Position numbers and translations under genes: made by a program
DNA from: Gigaspora rosea
Lineage: Eukaryota > Glomeromycota > Glomeromycetes > Diversisporales > Gigasporaceae
Length of the DNA stretch: 64,000 nt
Assembly (NCBI GenBank): GCA_003550325.1
Contig: QKWP01000687.1
Location: forward strand, 1 to 64,000
Reading direction: 5' to 3'
Part shown: positions 23,501 to 35,294 of the stretch, piece by piece
How positions within the stretch are numbered: the first letter of the stretch is position 1
How the letters are laid out: each line of letters begins with the position of its first letter
Notes under the pieces: model-generated
Told to the model about the DNA's origin: nothing
Databases searched by the model: none
Seen by the model: only the letters and a program-made list of their open reading frames with translations

Positions 23501-23569
23501 CATACTATACACAGTACGGAATATAATAAGAAAAGCGCAAGTTGAACGCTGCGTGATAAAAGGATTATT

Positions 23570-23856
23570 TTATACTATTATTGTTCCGAGCTATTTCTAA
23601 ATTTACTTCAATCTGAATTGAAACGTGTTCTTTCACGATTTTCACAGATAATGAGACTATAGAATAATTACTTATTAATAATTACATTTATATTAGCAAT
23701 GATCATTTTTATTGATATTTATAAAGACAATTCTTTTATTGTTTCATCTTTTTTTTTATACACTTTATTGAGCAAGCATATGACTTTTGTAACTCGTGAA
23801 ATTCGTTATAATGAATGTTTAATAAATACTAAAAAATTCTGATCTTTAGTATAACC
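23570..23856. repeat. Left part of a segmental repeat split by a transposon
   Basis: Begins TTATTGTTCCGAGCTATTTC and contains TGTTCTTTCACGATTTTC and ATTACTTATTAATAATTAC. The same order is found at 27055-27360. Its continuation resumes at 25321, after the TIR element. Confidence 0.7.
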
Positions 23857-23859
23857 CGA

Positions 23860-25320
23860 CCCTATGAAAAAAGTGGCCCGTGTGGGCACGTGTTTCTACG
23901 GAGAGACACGGTAAGTGCGGCACAGTTGGATATCCGGGTTTGTACGTCTGTGGTCCATGTTGGCACGTTGAATTGGTCCAAATTGGACTGTTTACCCAGA
24001 CATTTTGGACCGTAAATGGACCGGGTTTTGCTGCACTTTACTAAACCAAAACGCACGGGTTTTGGCACGGGTAATTACACGTAATATAACGTGCTTGTAC
24101 GGGGTATGTCTAAAGCCGTGTGCGGTCATATGTTTTTGACTTTTTGATTAGGGTTTGGGTAAGGGAAAGTGTAGAATTAGGATGAGATTAGACTTTATAG
24201 TAAAATTGCCACCCCGGCATTTTTTGTTAATAACCCAAGGTAGGTTTAGACACTCGTTTCATGTATTTTTGACGTTTTTCACTTTTTTCACTTTTTCTCG
24301 ATCAAAATAACCGATTTTATTGACTCTATGTCACGTGACCACACACGGTTGTAGACGACACTGTAGGGTGTGAAATAGCATAACAAATACAAACATAGTG
24401 AAGATCACATAATAATTTTTACTAATCAAGATTTTTCTGATGATCTGCATGATCTGCAACCTATTTCTGACTGCTAATAATCACTCGTTACGATCATTAT
24501 CATTATCAATATAAAATTTAAACTGAAATAACTTTTGAACTATTAAAGATATATGAGTAAAAAATACCTTTGTTAGATTCCACTTAATGTTCTCTTTATG
24601 GTAATAGAGCTCTTTTTCTTATTGTCATAAAATTAATCATGTTTTAGTAATCAGTTTTCGCTTTAACTTATATGAGAAATAAAAAAAGGGCTCTATTGCT
24701 TTAAAGAGAATGTTAAAAGGAATCTAATAAATATAATTTCGCATGTATCTCATGAATAGTTCAGGAGTTATTTCAATTGAAAATTTTATATGTTTTTGTT
24801 ATTAAACAGAATGATCGACAAAAATCTTTATTAGTAAAATTTAATATATGGGCGGTCAAAAGTAGAAACCAAGGAAATTGTTTCTAAGTAAATTTTTTCT
24901 AGACTTTAAATTAAAATATCTCAACAACTATTAAACCAAACTTGATAAAATTTTTTTTATTTTAATTTTATATAGTTATAGAATTAAAATAAAAAAAATT
25001 TATTAGATTTGGTTTAATTATTGTCAAGATATTTTAATTTAAAGTTTTAAAAAAACTTACTAAAAACAATTTCCTTGGTTTTTACTTTTGACCGCCCATA
25101 TGATCTTCACTATGTTTGTAGATCATATGACATTTCACACCCTAATGACCCTTCTTATACGTGCCACCCAATTCACGTATTATTACCGTAAAATGTAATA
25201 TACGGGCAATTCTGTCACGTTTTGGTTCGTGTTTCATGCCTTTACGTGCTGTGTGACACGTGCCTATCCAGACAACCCGTGCCTACCCGTACCAACACCC
25301 GGACCACTTTTCTCATAGGG
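23860..25320. mobile_element. TIR element, 1.46 kb, non-autonomous
   Basis: Ends CCCTATGAAAAAAGTGG and CCACTTTTCTCATAGGG are inverted repeats. Inner arms also pair: TAGGGTGTGAAAT at 24366 with ATTTCACACCCTA at 25132, and ATAGTGAAGATCA with TGATCTTCACTAT. Subterminal regions are full of ACGTG/CACGT/CACGGG motifs. It interrupts the segmental repeat whose uninterrupted copy is 27055-27645. CGA lies on both flanks and may be a 3-bp target duplication. No transposase. Confidence 0.8.
24849..25098. mobile_element. Mariner-like MITE nested in the TIR element, TA flanks
   Basis: TIR TGGGCGGTCAAAAGTA continues on to AACCAAGGAAATTG and pairs with the right end. TA flanks both sides (24847-24848, 25099-25100). 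The 49892-50283 element has the same TGGGC start. Confidence 0.85.
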
Positions 25321-25700
25321 CGAAATTCAACAGAAGAACTGCTCATACCTAAACAAGATATGAATAACTTGGGGATGCAAGTTTGTTATGTCGAAAATTT
25401 TACGAAATAATCTGTGCTACCACCAGGTTGAGCATGAAGGTCATGAAAAAAACCTGGAAAAGATAAATTTGGGTTTTTTTTTAAAAAAAAATTTAGTAAT
25501 TATCTTCTATCTTCTTATTAGATTCGGGTTAGACAAGACACCCGACCAGATTCCTGCTGTTGCCGAAAAATAAATGCGGATGTGTTCTACGCGGGGGACG
25601 CAAAAATTATTAATTACATTGTTAAAATATATATATATGAATATCCGAATGTATCCTTTAATGTATGAAAAGTTAGCATTTAATATTTAGTGATTCATTT
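25321..25700. repeat. Right part of the split segmental repeat
   Basis: CAACAGAAGAACTGCTCATA, AATAACTTGGGGATG and TGAAAAGTTAGCATTTAATA recur in the same order at 27370-27645. Short frames in both copies (ACTGAAGAACT.. region) are similar but stop early. No family is recognised. Confidence 0.75.
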
Positions 25701-26800
25701 TTATTCGCGCTTATTTATTTATTTATTTATTTTTTTTTAATTTTTTTACTTTATTATTATTATTATTTTCGCGATTTTTTTTTTATTAATTGATAAATGG
25801 ATAGCGGTTCTAAATGACAAATGACATTTCACGATTCACGAATAACACATGCCAATTGAGAATCAGAAATGATGCGGAACATTATATTAACACATGCCAA
25901 TTGAGAATCAACATAATTCAGAAATGATGCGGAACATTATAATAATAAATGGTTTCAGAATTAAAATTGTAAATCTTATTTTGAAAAACAAGAAGACGTA
26001 TTTATTATCAAATAAGAGATGTACAAATCCTAATTATTTTTTAATTAAAAATTTGAATACACTTATTTATATGATCTTCAATACTATAAATTATTTTATT
26101 GTTAATCGATACTGCTTCTAATATCGTTTTATTTATTATTAACAAGTCATGCGCCTGCCCATGCGCTGGGAGTTTAGTTATCCATATTTTTTTTATATTG
26201 TTGTCATTCTAAAATGCTAATAGTTAATTTAATTTAATTTAACTTTTGATTCCTATTTTATTGTGTTGCAATTCTTTTTCGTTTTAGTGTAATAATGAAA
26301 TTTGATCTAATAGTTTTTGCTGGAATTTTGGTTTAATATTAAGTGATTGGGTTCCGATTAATTTTGAAATTCGTGATGTAATGTTAAGTATTAATAAAAG
26401 AATCACGATTATGGGTATGAATAGGTTATTTATATTTGGTTTTTTTCAGTTTTGTTTTCTGGTCTTTAAGTAATTTGTTAAGTGTAGAGTTTCAATTCAG
26501 ATCAATTCTTCATCCATTTATCCGATAAGCTATTTCTGGTGCTACAACCAATGGGAGAGCTTATAGGAGTTTAGCTTCGATCGTGAACAAATAATGGTTA
26601 AGGTTAAATGGTTTAAATCAAAAACTAACACACATAATTACAGGTTATAGGTTTCCCTTTATTAGAAAAATTTATATGTCAGATTATTCAAGAATACTAT
26701 CCACAATTATTAACAATCGTTTTAATACTCTTTCTTTCCTTCACAGACTGAAGCTACATCCTTATCTATCTTTAATTCCTGTGGTTTTTTAATCCCTCGC
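25701..26800. other. AT-rich interval with a short direct duplication
   Basis: CACATGCCAATTGAGAATCA...AATGATGCGGAACATTATA is present at 25846-25887 and 25889-25943. A 75-residue plus-strand frame at 25894-26121 overlaps it and has AT-driven composition. No gene is supported. Confidence 0.5.
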
Positions 26801-26808
26801 TTGGAGCT

Positions 26809-26947
26809 TAGGGATTGGAACCGCCTAAAATTTTTTCTAATCGTTTAATTGTTTAACAGTTTAACCGTTTAATTTGGCCGGCATTAAAACATAATTTTGC
26901 CCGGACTATAGAGCAATTTTTAAACGGTTAAACAGTTCCAATCTCTA
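26809..26947. mobile_element. hAT-type MITE, 139 bp, 8-bp TSD TTGGAGCT
   Basis: TIRs TAGGGATTGGAAC and GTTCCAATCTCTA. Exact TTGGAGCT on both sides (26801-26808, 26948-26955). Inside, TTTAACGGTT-like motifs are repeated in both orientations. Confidence 0.9.
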
Positions 26948-27054
26948 TTGGAGCTTAATCTCTCAATTAGAGTACACCAAGCGCTAACAATCATTTATAA
27001 GCGTTAAAATAGTATATTGATCTGCATAATAAAAAATTTTTACTTATTTCGTCA

Positions 27055-27645
27055 AATGGGAACTATTATTGTTCCACATTATTTCTGAATTTATGTAAAT
27101 TCTGAATGACATGTGTTCTTTCTCGATTTTCATCTTGTATGCAGATCATGTAATAAATTATTGATAATAATTACTTATTGTTCCACATCATTTCTGAATT
27201 TAATTCTGAATGAACATGCGTTCTTTCTCGATTTTCATCGTTTGTGAAATGCACAGCAATGTAATAAATTACTGATAATAATTACTTATTAATAATTACA
27301 TTGATTTTTTTTCATTAATATATATAAAGATTATTCTTTTATTGTTTCGTCATTTTTTTTTGTATTGGCGTAACAGAAGAACTTCTCATGCCTAAACAAA
27401 ATAGGAATAACTTGGGGATGAAGTTTTTTATGTCGAAAAAGATAAATTTATATTGTTTAAAAAAAATTTAGTAATTATCTTCTAGACATGACACCCGACC
27501 ACGTTGCCGAAAAACAAATGTGGATGTGTTCTACGCAAAGAATGTAAAAATTATTAGTTACATTGTTAAATATATATGAATATTAGAACTATTCTTTTAA
27601 TGTATGAAAAGTTAGCATTTAATATTTAGGCGAGCATATAGTGAT
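27055..27645. repeat. Uninterrupted copy of the segmental repeat, with internal tandem duplication
   Basis: Matches 23570-23856 plus 25321-25700. Within it, TTATTGTTCCACAT(T/C)ATTTC to ATAATTACTTATT is duplicated (about 27065-27180 and 27178-27300). Confidence 0.75.
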
Positions 27646-28413
27646 TCATTTTTTTTTACTTTATTATTATAGAGTTACTTTATTTGATTTATGCATTAAT
27701 ACTGTATATATAAATCAACAATCATATAAATATCTTATCCGGATATAACCGTTATCCTTTTATTTGAATAGGATATAAAACCGGTTATTAAATTTTGTTA
27801 AAGGTTACAACCTTTCGGATAAAAAGTTATCCGGGTACGAGCACTATTTATCACTCGCAAATCACGTGATATGATTGGCTAAGCGTCCCTAAAATCCTGA
27901 AGCCGAAAATTTGTCTTTGAAAAAAAATCTATGTATACTGTAATATGTGTCAACTGCCCACCCCCGAGGGTAGAGGGGAAAGTAAAACACATAATCAAGT
28001 TGGCCTTGCCTTAATAAAATTAAAATAAAAACACATCATTAATTGATAGAGTTATATTATAATTACAGTACACTGCTTGCTATTCCTAGTGAAATTGGGA
28101 TCAGTTTTAGCGCACGTTTTTAATTTCCTTATTTGAAGTATATTAAAACGAAGCATTTAAAATTAGGTTCGGCTTTTTTGGCTTTTTTTTTTTCGTTTTA
28201 TAAAAATTTGTGATTTGATTGGTCAATCAATGTAAATCTCAAAATAAGAACTGTATGGTAAATGGTCTGAAATTGTTATCAAAGCTTTGATTTTAGTAAT
28301 CAGATAAAATTTTTTTTGCATTTATGTAATATCTAACATATAAATCATTTTATCATTTTTAGTGAAAAATATAAATACTATGTTGGGTCTAACGAGAAGG
28401 TCAATAGATGTAC
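27646..28413. other. Non-coding interval 3' of the protease relic
   Basis: 27720-27845 holds repeated TTATCCGG/CCGGTTAT motifs in both orientations, like a decayed transposon end (GGGTACGAGCAC). 27958-27980 is a short CCCCCGAGGGTAGAGGGG patch. No gene. Confidence 0.4.
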
Positions 28414-29675
28414 TCAATATTCAACGAGTTCTACATCACTTCTATTTAATATTACATCTAAAGGAAGATATTCAGAAATAACAGTTAACCTTTTAACATG
28501 TATACCAACTAGACCCACAGTTACTAAATCTTGAGAATAAGTAAATACAGGACATCCACTATCACCTCCACTAGATATTTCAGAAGAGTCTTTACCGTAA
28601 TAGATAAGATTCTCGATCATTCCAGCTCCATTTTTCCTCGTTCAAACGGTAATGAATGCTTTAACAAATCCGCAAGTAACACGCGTTATTAAACCAGATT
28701 TACAAACATGAGCACCAACTAGTTACTTTTCTACCCTCTTTAATAATTAATTCACGGTTATGTCCGTTACTTTTTATAATCATTGCTATTGATACTAAGG
28801 CTTTACTATCTGTTATATTAATCAAAACATAATCGTAATCGAGTATATCACTAGAATCTACCATTGGTCCAAGTTCAGTGCTTCCTATAGGAGCATCCCA
28901 AGGGAAGTGATCAAATTTTTCTGTACCATTCAATCGTGCAGCTTCTTTAGAACAATGTCCAGCAGTTACGACATAATTCAGCCTTTTGTCTTGATTATTT
29001 CTTGCCTAAAAACTCAACGAACATGTTTCTCCATTAGCATGATTATATAAACCTTCTCCAGCGAAGATCTTGTGTACTATGTTCCTTTTCAATACCTGAG
29101 ATTCATCATTACGTGTTGTTCGTGAGGAAAATAAGGTGATATTAATTATAATTGGGTTATATTAAAAAGTGGAATTTAAAAACTCCTTATTTTTTTGCAT
29201 AATACTCTACATAATTACGGATTACTATATTATTTAGTTTAACATCAAGATGGAATCGAATAAAAGATGGTTTAAATTGTTTAATTAAATCATATATTTT
29301 AGTAAACCGATATTTTAATGTATCCATGGAATTATTTGCTGGGATAAAGTTTATAAAATTTAAGTAACCAGGCTGAGTTATCTCAGAAGAATTTTTTATG
29401 ATATTAATTAAAGAAGAGCCCACAATATTGACATATACTGTTTTATTTTTTACATCTATACATGTTCCTCCAGAACTTGATGTATAATTATTTAATAAAC
29501 CTTGTAAGGTTGTATCTATTGTGATTAATTTTTCTTCCATAGCCAAAAGACCGGGTAACTCACTATCTTCTACGTCCCATAATTCTGCCAATACCTCTCT
29601 AGTATAGACCAGAGAAAGTTTGTTTAATGTGAATAATAGTAATAATAAATTTAAAAAAAAGCAAATAATTCTCAT
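28414..29675 (-). pseudogene. Secreted S1-type serine protease relic
   Basis: The N-terminal frame (29187-29675, 162 aa) starts with a clear signal peptide (MRIICFFLNLLLLLFTLNKL) and a pro-region of the kind found in alpha-lytic-type proteases of this fungal group. After a frame change the protease domain follows. It shows VVTAGHCS (His, about 28940-28965), LDYDYVLINI (Asp, about 28830-28860) and SGGDSGCPVF (Ser, about 28545-28575), then the C-terminal stop at 28414. Breaks: a stop and frame change after 29187; an in-frame TAG about 30 nt upstream of TAGHC; a frame change near 28725 (continuing as GAHVCKSGLITRVTCGFVKA); and a stop near 28650. Triad codons survive while the frame is lost. Would have acted outside the cell. 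Confidence 0.85.
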
Positions 29676-30342
29676 TATTATAATAGGCCAAAGGTAAATT
29701 AGACTTTAAATATGTGTATAATTAATCTGAACGCGACAAAGAAATCAAATATTGTGCTTTTAAATTAACTTTTAACGAAATAATGAAGATCAATACATTC
29801 ATACTACAAAATAATCGTCCACCATGAATCATTTGGTTCATGTGACAATGAGATATGCATTGCTACTTTATTTAAATTACAAGTTCAAATTTTTGATCTT
29901 CAACTTGTCGTTATTTTCGTTGAATACTATAACTTCACTTAATTTGTATTGATATATGAGATTACAGATCAATTTAGTATAGATGTTGTACGTCGGAATA
30001 GGATATTGGTAGATTTAGAATCAATATAAGTTGATTTTAAATACACTTATGTTAAAACGAAATTTTAAATTCACTAAATCGGTAAAGAATTCCGAACTAA
30101 TTTAAAGGCATTCCGAATTCATTTAGCGCGTATTCAATTAAAACATTAATTAATTTATCAACAGCTATGATATTTGCGTATAAAAGTTCTACGTTATTTC
30201 TCAATTTTTGTCAATTAAACACAGGTAGAACTATAAGTATTTTCTAAATCTATTATAGCAGAAACTTTTGTTAGATATCAACAGTTTTTTAAAAAATTTT
30301 ATATACGAAACTTTATGGTGTGATATGCAACTTTTATTGTGG
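29676..30342. other. 5' flank of the protease relic
   Basis: AT-rich, no gene. 30040-30125 contains repeated AAATTCACTAAATC / GAATTCATTTAG-like units in both orientations, probably a degenerate small element. Confidence 0.4.
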
Positions 30343-30508
30343 TATTCTAAACTGAATTTTATGACACATTCTATAATAATAAGATCAGATATAATGTGAG
30401 ATCAAATTGCTAGTTCTATACCTTATTAGCCCTTATTCCAAATTATTATATTATCTGATCTCATATTATGATCATTATAGAATGTGTCACAAAATTCAAT
30501 TTAGAATA
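30343..30508. mobile_element. Palindromic MITE, 166 bp
   Basis: Arms of about 60 bp: TATTCTAAACTGAATTTTAT to CACATTCTATAAT on the left, inverted at 30465-30508, with ATCAGAT pairing further in. No coding capacity. Confidence 0.85.
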
Positions 30509-30818
30509 GTGATTGTACCCGAGTAGAACCTGCTATTGTGTAACATAGTTGGTCCTGAGCGAAGCGGAGGACTCTCTATTTTACGAAAAAGCTCTGTCCG
30601 GCCGCATCTTGTGATATACAACCAATCATATTCAACTGATCGACAAAAACAATAACAGATACGTAATCAACTTATCAGTCATATTGCTGTAATTGCTGTA
30701 TTGATGTTAAATAAATATTGGCTCCAGACGTACAATGCTGTGCCTAGTAAATTATCCGAATATCCGGGGAATTTAATAGTAATCGGGTAGAGGTTTCCCA
30801 ATGGGTACAATCTCTAGT
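30508..30818. mobile_element. hAT-like TIR element carrying repeat copy B
   Basis: TAGTGATTGTACCCGAGTAG at the left pairs with the right end CAATGGGTACAATCTCTA. The 8-bp flanks do not match, so the ends have decayed or are misplaced. The interior is mostly the 200-bp dispersed repeat. Confidence 0.6.
30548..30757 (-). repeat. Dispersed 200-bp repeat, copy B
   Basis: Inverted copy of 17958-18168: GAGCGAAGCGGAGGAC, then AGCTCTGTCCGGCCGC, then AACTGATCGACAAAAACAAT, then TACAATGCTGTGCCTAG. Confidence 0.85.
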
Positions 30819-31837
30819 TTCTATCTCAAAATTTGCAAGGAATTTTTTTTTGTTAAAACACGAAAGGAGGTTTCATAAGCAAAAAATTATGAGTTACGCG
30901 CGCTTTCTAAAAAAACGCCACTATTTTCTACGATTTCACGATTTGATGGTTAATAATTCTATAGAAAATACTTGTAAAATTTGCATATCACGCCAAAGGT
31001 TTTTGTAAGAATGCTTGTAAAAAGGTTTATTGTTCTATCCGTGTAATGTCATTAGTAAATTTGCAATCGGTATAAAATTTATAAAATCTTGATTTTATTT
31101 AACAATCTAAAATATTTTATTTACGAAAAAAAGAGTTTATAGAACTACTTTTTTTCTTTTTTATAAATCAACTTCACTTTTTTTTACGTTAATGGATTAA
31201 TATTCAAATTATATAATAAGTTAAAAAATTTTTTTGCTTAAAAATATAAATTCCTAGCAGAAAATCTGGATGTAAAGACAGCATAAAGACAATCCTTGAA
31301 GTCTTATTATTTTGTCAATATAAATACGACTTGTCGATATGAGGTTTTTACTAATTTATCTTTTATGAGCAATAAAACAATGTAAATATTAAGGTGGGAA
31401 AGGTATACGTTTAATCGGTTTAACTCTAATAGTTATTAGGAGATAAGTTTCTGATTTATTCGCTCTCTTCAGCACTACACTAGCTTGTTTCCTTTATTTT
31501 TCATTAAGTAAAATCGAAGGGAACTTCTCTACTTGTATTATATTGTATTGTATTTCTTTATTGAAGTCAAATTCATTCGTTTATATACATTTGAATTTAA
31601 TATATGACACGTTAATGTTTGTTTGGCACATTAACATGTTGTTTAACACGCTACGTGCTATTCAACTATGGTGCTACTAAGCCCAACATGTTGACGTGCT
31701 ATTGTAACGAATAATTTTTTCCCTTGTCTCTCACTTTCATATTTGTATAATTCTTTAAGCTGTCATATACCTTCCATAATTGTATCGCCATAGCCATGTT
31801 AATCTTACTTTTCTAGTATTATGTATTTTTAGTGGGA
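30819..31837. other. AT-rich interval, no feature
   Basis: 31590-31700 repeats TTAACATGTTG/CACGTTAATG/ACACGCTACGTG motifs, possibly the outer part of a retroelement. No reading frame is supported. Confidence 0.4.
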
Positions 31838-32211
31838 TGTTACCCAAGGAGCGTAGCTAGCTAAGTAACGTAGTGGTAGCTAAGTAACGTATTAGTAGCT
31901 AAGTAACGTAGTGGTGGCTAAGTAACATAGTATGTAATAGTGGTGTAGACGTGGTTGTTGGAGTGTAGCCTTGCCTGAGATTTAGAATGTATATAAAGGT
32001 TGCTCTCGCCCTTAGGTTACGATATCTAATGTACCTAATGTATGCTCTCCAAAACCATTCTTAAATAAATACATTCTTTTTATAATAAATGCCTAATAAA
32101 TCATTAATATCCGTGTCCCATAAATTATTGCCAAATTCATGTGACCTTCTAACGTCAACCATCGGAGTTAAACTCGGCATGAAAGTACAAAACTCTCCCA
32201 TACGATGGTTA
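31838..32211. other. Possible solo LTR or LTR remnant
   Basis: Starts TGTTACCCAAGG and ends GATGGTTACA, giving a TG...CA boundary with short inverted ends. Inside are a TATATAAAGG promoter-like box at about 31993 and AAATAAATACATTC polyadenylation-like sequence near 32064. A TAGCTAAGTAACGTAGTGG unit of about 18 bp is repeated four times at 31857-31930. No target-site duplication was found, so this remains tentative. Confidence 0.4.
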
Positions 32212-32468
32212 CACTATTGAGAATTTTTATAATCTGTGCCCCTTAACACGTATACATTAAATGTACCATTTTAGAGGTGGTTTGAGTATAACAGTGACAT
32301 TTAATATTGCTGTAGCTTGCTTGTCAAGAGAAGGTTGGTCGTCTAACGGTTGGTATTGTTTGGTAGTAGTTCGTTTTGTAGAGTTATTAGAGTTTCACTA
32401 TCTATTGTTTAAGGGAAGGTATAAAGGTGATTAGATGCTTGTATTTTTCAGAGATATCTGGTGGGAAG

Positions 32469-33935
32469 TATCATGCTAGGGGATTATTTGTGGTGTATTC
32501 ACAGTATCCATTGCGAGAAAGTAGGTCTGCATCTTGGTTGTTAACTCCTGGTATATGTTTAATTTTTATTGAAAAATTGCCCTGAATTTGTATTGTGTAT
32601 ATGTTGGCTATAAGGTTGTTGACGTCTGAGTTTTTGCAATAGCCTGTGTAGTATGCTTCGACATTGGCTAGATTGTCAGTCCAAATTATAAGCTTTTTTC
32701 TCTGCCACATTGGGCAAAGATTCGTATTCAATTAGAGTAGTTAGTAGTTCTTGGATTTGGATATTGTTGAGAATACATCCAGCTTGTTGGACCATATGAA
32801 GGTGGTAAAGCTATTCTGAAATGTTGCACCTCCCCCTATGTTTGATATATCTGTGAATAAATTAATGGCATGTGGAGGGTGGCATGTTCGATCCTGCAGA
32901 AGTTGGATGCCAGTCCAAGATCGTATTGTTGAAGACCACCATTGGATATCCAACTTCATTGATTGAGTTATCTGTATATGATACTTGGGCGTTTTGGCTA
33001 AGTTCTGTGCTTGGATCAATCACTATATGAATGGGCATCCCTGTAGAATTATTTGGCATGCAGCCTACCAATAATTGGAGGTCTTTTAGAAAGCACCATT
33101 TTTTGGATATCTATTGAGTTAGTAAGAGGATTAGCTTTTTCTTTTTCTGGTCAGGTATGGATGCAGTCATAGATATGGTATCTAGTGTTATGCCTAGAAA
33201 AGTAAGATTGGTGCTTGGTCCTTCCAATTTTGATGCTTTATATGGGATGTTGATAGTGTCAAGAATGCGAATGAATTGTTGGAGTTCTTGTGAACCATCT
33301 GTTGGAAGATTATAAAAAAGTTGTCCACATAGTAGATAATTGCTAGTATCCCTTGCTAGACTGCAACCCAAGCAATAATATCAGCGAAGCAGCAAAAAAT
33401 TTCTCCAGAAGCTCAGTTTCTGAAAGTAAAAACTTTGTTAAGTAGATGATGTCATTGTATGAAAACCCTTGTAGAAGCTGGTCTACTGGGTGAACTAGAA
33501 GTATTTGATAAGCATCTTTGATATCTATTTTTAACAAGGTGCAGACTTTGCCGAAGTGGTTTATTCAGCGAATTGCGTAACTCATATTTTTGTATTTTGT
33601 GGAGAATTCTTTCTAGTCAATTCTGTCATTAATGCTCCTATTGGGGTAGTACAGGTGGTAGGTGACTTGGTATGCTTGGGGTTGATGTCCTTTTTTCTAC
33701 TAATCCATATGGATTAGTTTGAAAGAGTTCACAAGGCATGTTATTCTCATGAAATGGGCCGCAAATTCATTTGTTAATCAACTCATCAGAAATGTAGTTT
33801 TGGAATACTTTGGAAGATGTATTAATTGATTTTAGGTTTTCTTGTATCAATTTTGTTCAGGTCCCCTAAAGTTGAATCTAAAGCTATGTGTAATACCATT
33901 TGTGAGGTAATTGATGAATTGACAATTTGGGTAGA
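32469..33935 (-). pseudogene. DIRS-like reverse transcriptase / RNase H relic
   Basis: Readable in order across frames: INYLTNGITHSFRFNFRGPE (about 33870-33930); YHLYYPNRSIND (about 33615-33655); LLKIDIKDAYQILLVHP (about 33485-33540); EIFCCFADIIAWVAV (about 33360-33400); YYVDNFFI where YVDD is expected (about 33315-33340); LTFLGITLDTISMTASIP (about 33155-33210); IQWWSSTIRSW (about 32925-32960); HAINLFTDISNIGGGATF (about 32820-32870); LIIWTDNLANVEAYYTGY (RNase H, about 32640-32700); and HIPGVNNQDADLLSRNG (about 32510-32560). The order and motifs match tyrosine-recombinase (DIRS) retroelements. Frameshifts, stops and the changed catalytic aspartate show it is dead. No recombinase is seen. Confidence 0.8.
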
Positions 33936-35286
33936 AGATCATTAGGCTTTTGAAGGCTTGAATATTGATAGTGGTTTGTATATTAAAATGCTATGAGTCC
34001 AGTTGTGAGAGCAGGTACTGTTCACGTTGGTCAGAGGAACGAAAGAAGGGTGTACTGCTAAAATAGTTTTGTTTACTGATTGTAGAGTAGGGACTTCGTT
34101 AGTTGTTATATTGCGTGATAGTTTAAATTGAGCTGAGTTTTGCTGGGTTTTGCGTGCAGCTGTTCCTTGTTAGGGCTGAATCTTTTTCTAGTTTATGGCA
34201 GTATTAATTTTTCAATTAAAATTTACTGTGCAGATACCACACAATTCATAAACTTTCTGTACAGCAAATATTGAGAAAATGTTGCAACTGTGTGCACTAC
34301 TTATAAAATGACAATTATTTCTGTGCAGCATCCGCACATCTACTAAAAAAAGATGTGTGCAAATTTTTGTTTCTGTGTGCTGCGCACAGTGCACACAGTG
34401 AAAAATAATTACTGGTTCTTGGTGCTACTTCCTGTGGCCATATTTGAATTGTAGTAATAATTGTATCCAGATGTTGTCATGGTGCTTTACTATGCTTTAG
34501 GATATTCTGGTTCTGCTATTGATTTATGTATGCATCTAGATGCTCAAATTATATTTATCTGTATGCTCATATTTTGGTTAATGTAGGATTTTATTGAGTC
34601 AACAATTGTATTTGCTGATACCTGGCATGCAGAATCGATATAAGCTCTTGTGTTGTTGTCAATTTTGGATAGATTGATTTGGAGCATGGCCTGGCTAGGA
34701 GTGGTCATGTTAGTTGCATTAGCTGTGACTGTTTCCTCAGTTATGTATATAGCCTTTTGTCCTTTTTTCTGTGTTATACTAGAGACTGTATTTGTGTATG
34801 TTTGTATTGTGAGATTTTATTGTTTTGGTTTGCTTGTCAGTGGGAAGAGAGAGAGAGTTTGTGGCGAGTGTATTTATATTATTTTTGTTAGTGCTTGGTG
34901 TAATGACACATGATTGGCTAATATGCTCACCTGATGTTTGCTGGTAGTTTAAGTTTAATTTGTTAGCTTTTGTATGACCTCATGTGACTGGCTAGTGCCT
35001 TAGGCCCTGTACGGCTTACCTGATCGGCTAGTGTATTAGTGTTGGCCTGTACTTGAATTACTGAGCACTTTGTTATTTTTCAAATAGTTGACTTATGGTT
35101 ATCTTCTATTACATATGACAGTTCAGATCTTTTTGGATCTTTATATGGATCTGAATTCGATAGACCGAATGCGAATCTTGATTTTTGGGATCCTACGAGT
35201 ACGGATCTGGATCAAATCCAGATTTCGAATTGGGTCTGCAGAACACTATGTGAAATGACAAAATGGCACATGTCATTTTAAAGTTA
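33936..35286. other. GT-rich non-coding interval
   Basis: 34230-34400 repeats TGTGTGC/GCACACA and TGTGCAG motifs on both strands. 34640-34915 has overlapping frames without protein-like pattern. 35110-35230 is packed with GGATCT/AGATCC-type palindromes, probably a transposon arm. No gene is recognised. Confidence 0.4.
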
Positions 35287-35294
35287 GTAGTAGG

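Larger units (their letters stand above)
18990..23569. other. 4.6-kb repeat-rich region with no gene
   Basis: No coding frame with protein-like composition. A family beginning TACCAGGAAC(G/A)TAGTACAAAG occurs at about 19238, 19369 and 21097, with distant relatives at 54183 and (inverted) 43300. GCATGTGCGATTTTCTAGTA recurs at about 19690, 19871, 20027 and 20590. TTGGACA(G/T)TGCGTGATCAG recurs at 19547 and 20720. Pyrimidine-rich duplicated segments with CCTAATTTGTTTCTC lie at 21612 and 21791. At 22551 TAGGGATGGGCACTG looks like a hAT end, but its partner was not found. Confidence 0.55.

Noticed and set aside
31838..32211. Complete LTR retrotransposon together with the RT relic at 32469-33935
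   Set aside because: Only one LTR-like segment, no target duplication, and the RT motifs fit DIRS elements, which lack ordinary LTRs.
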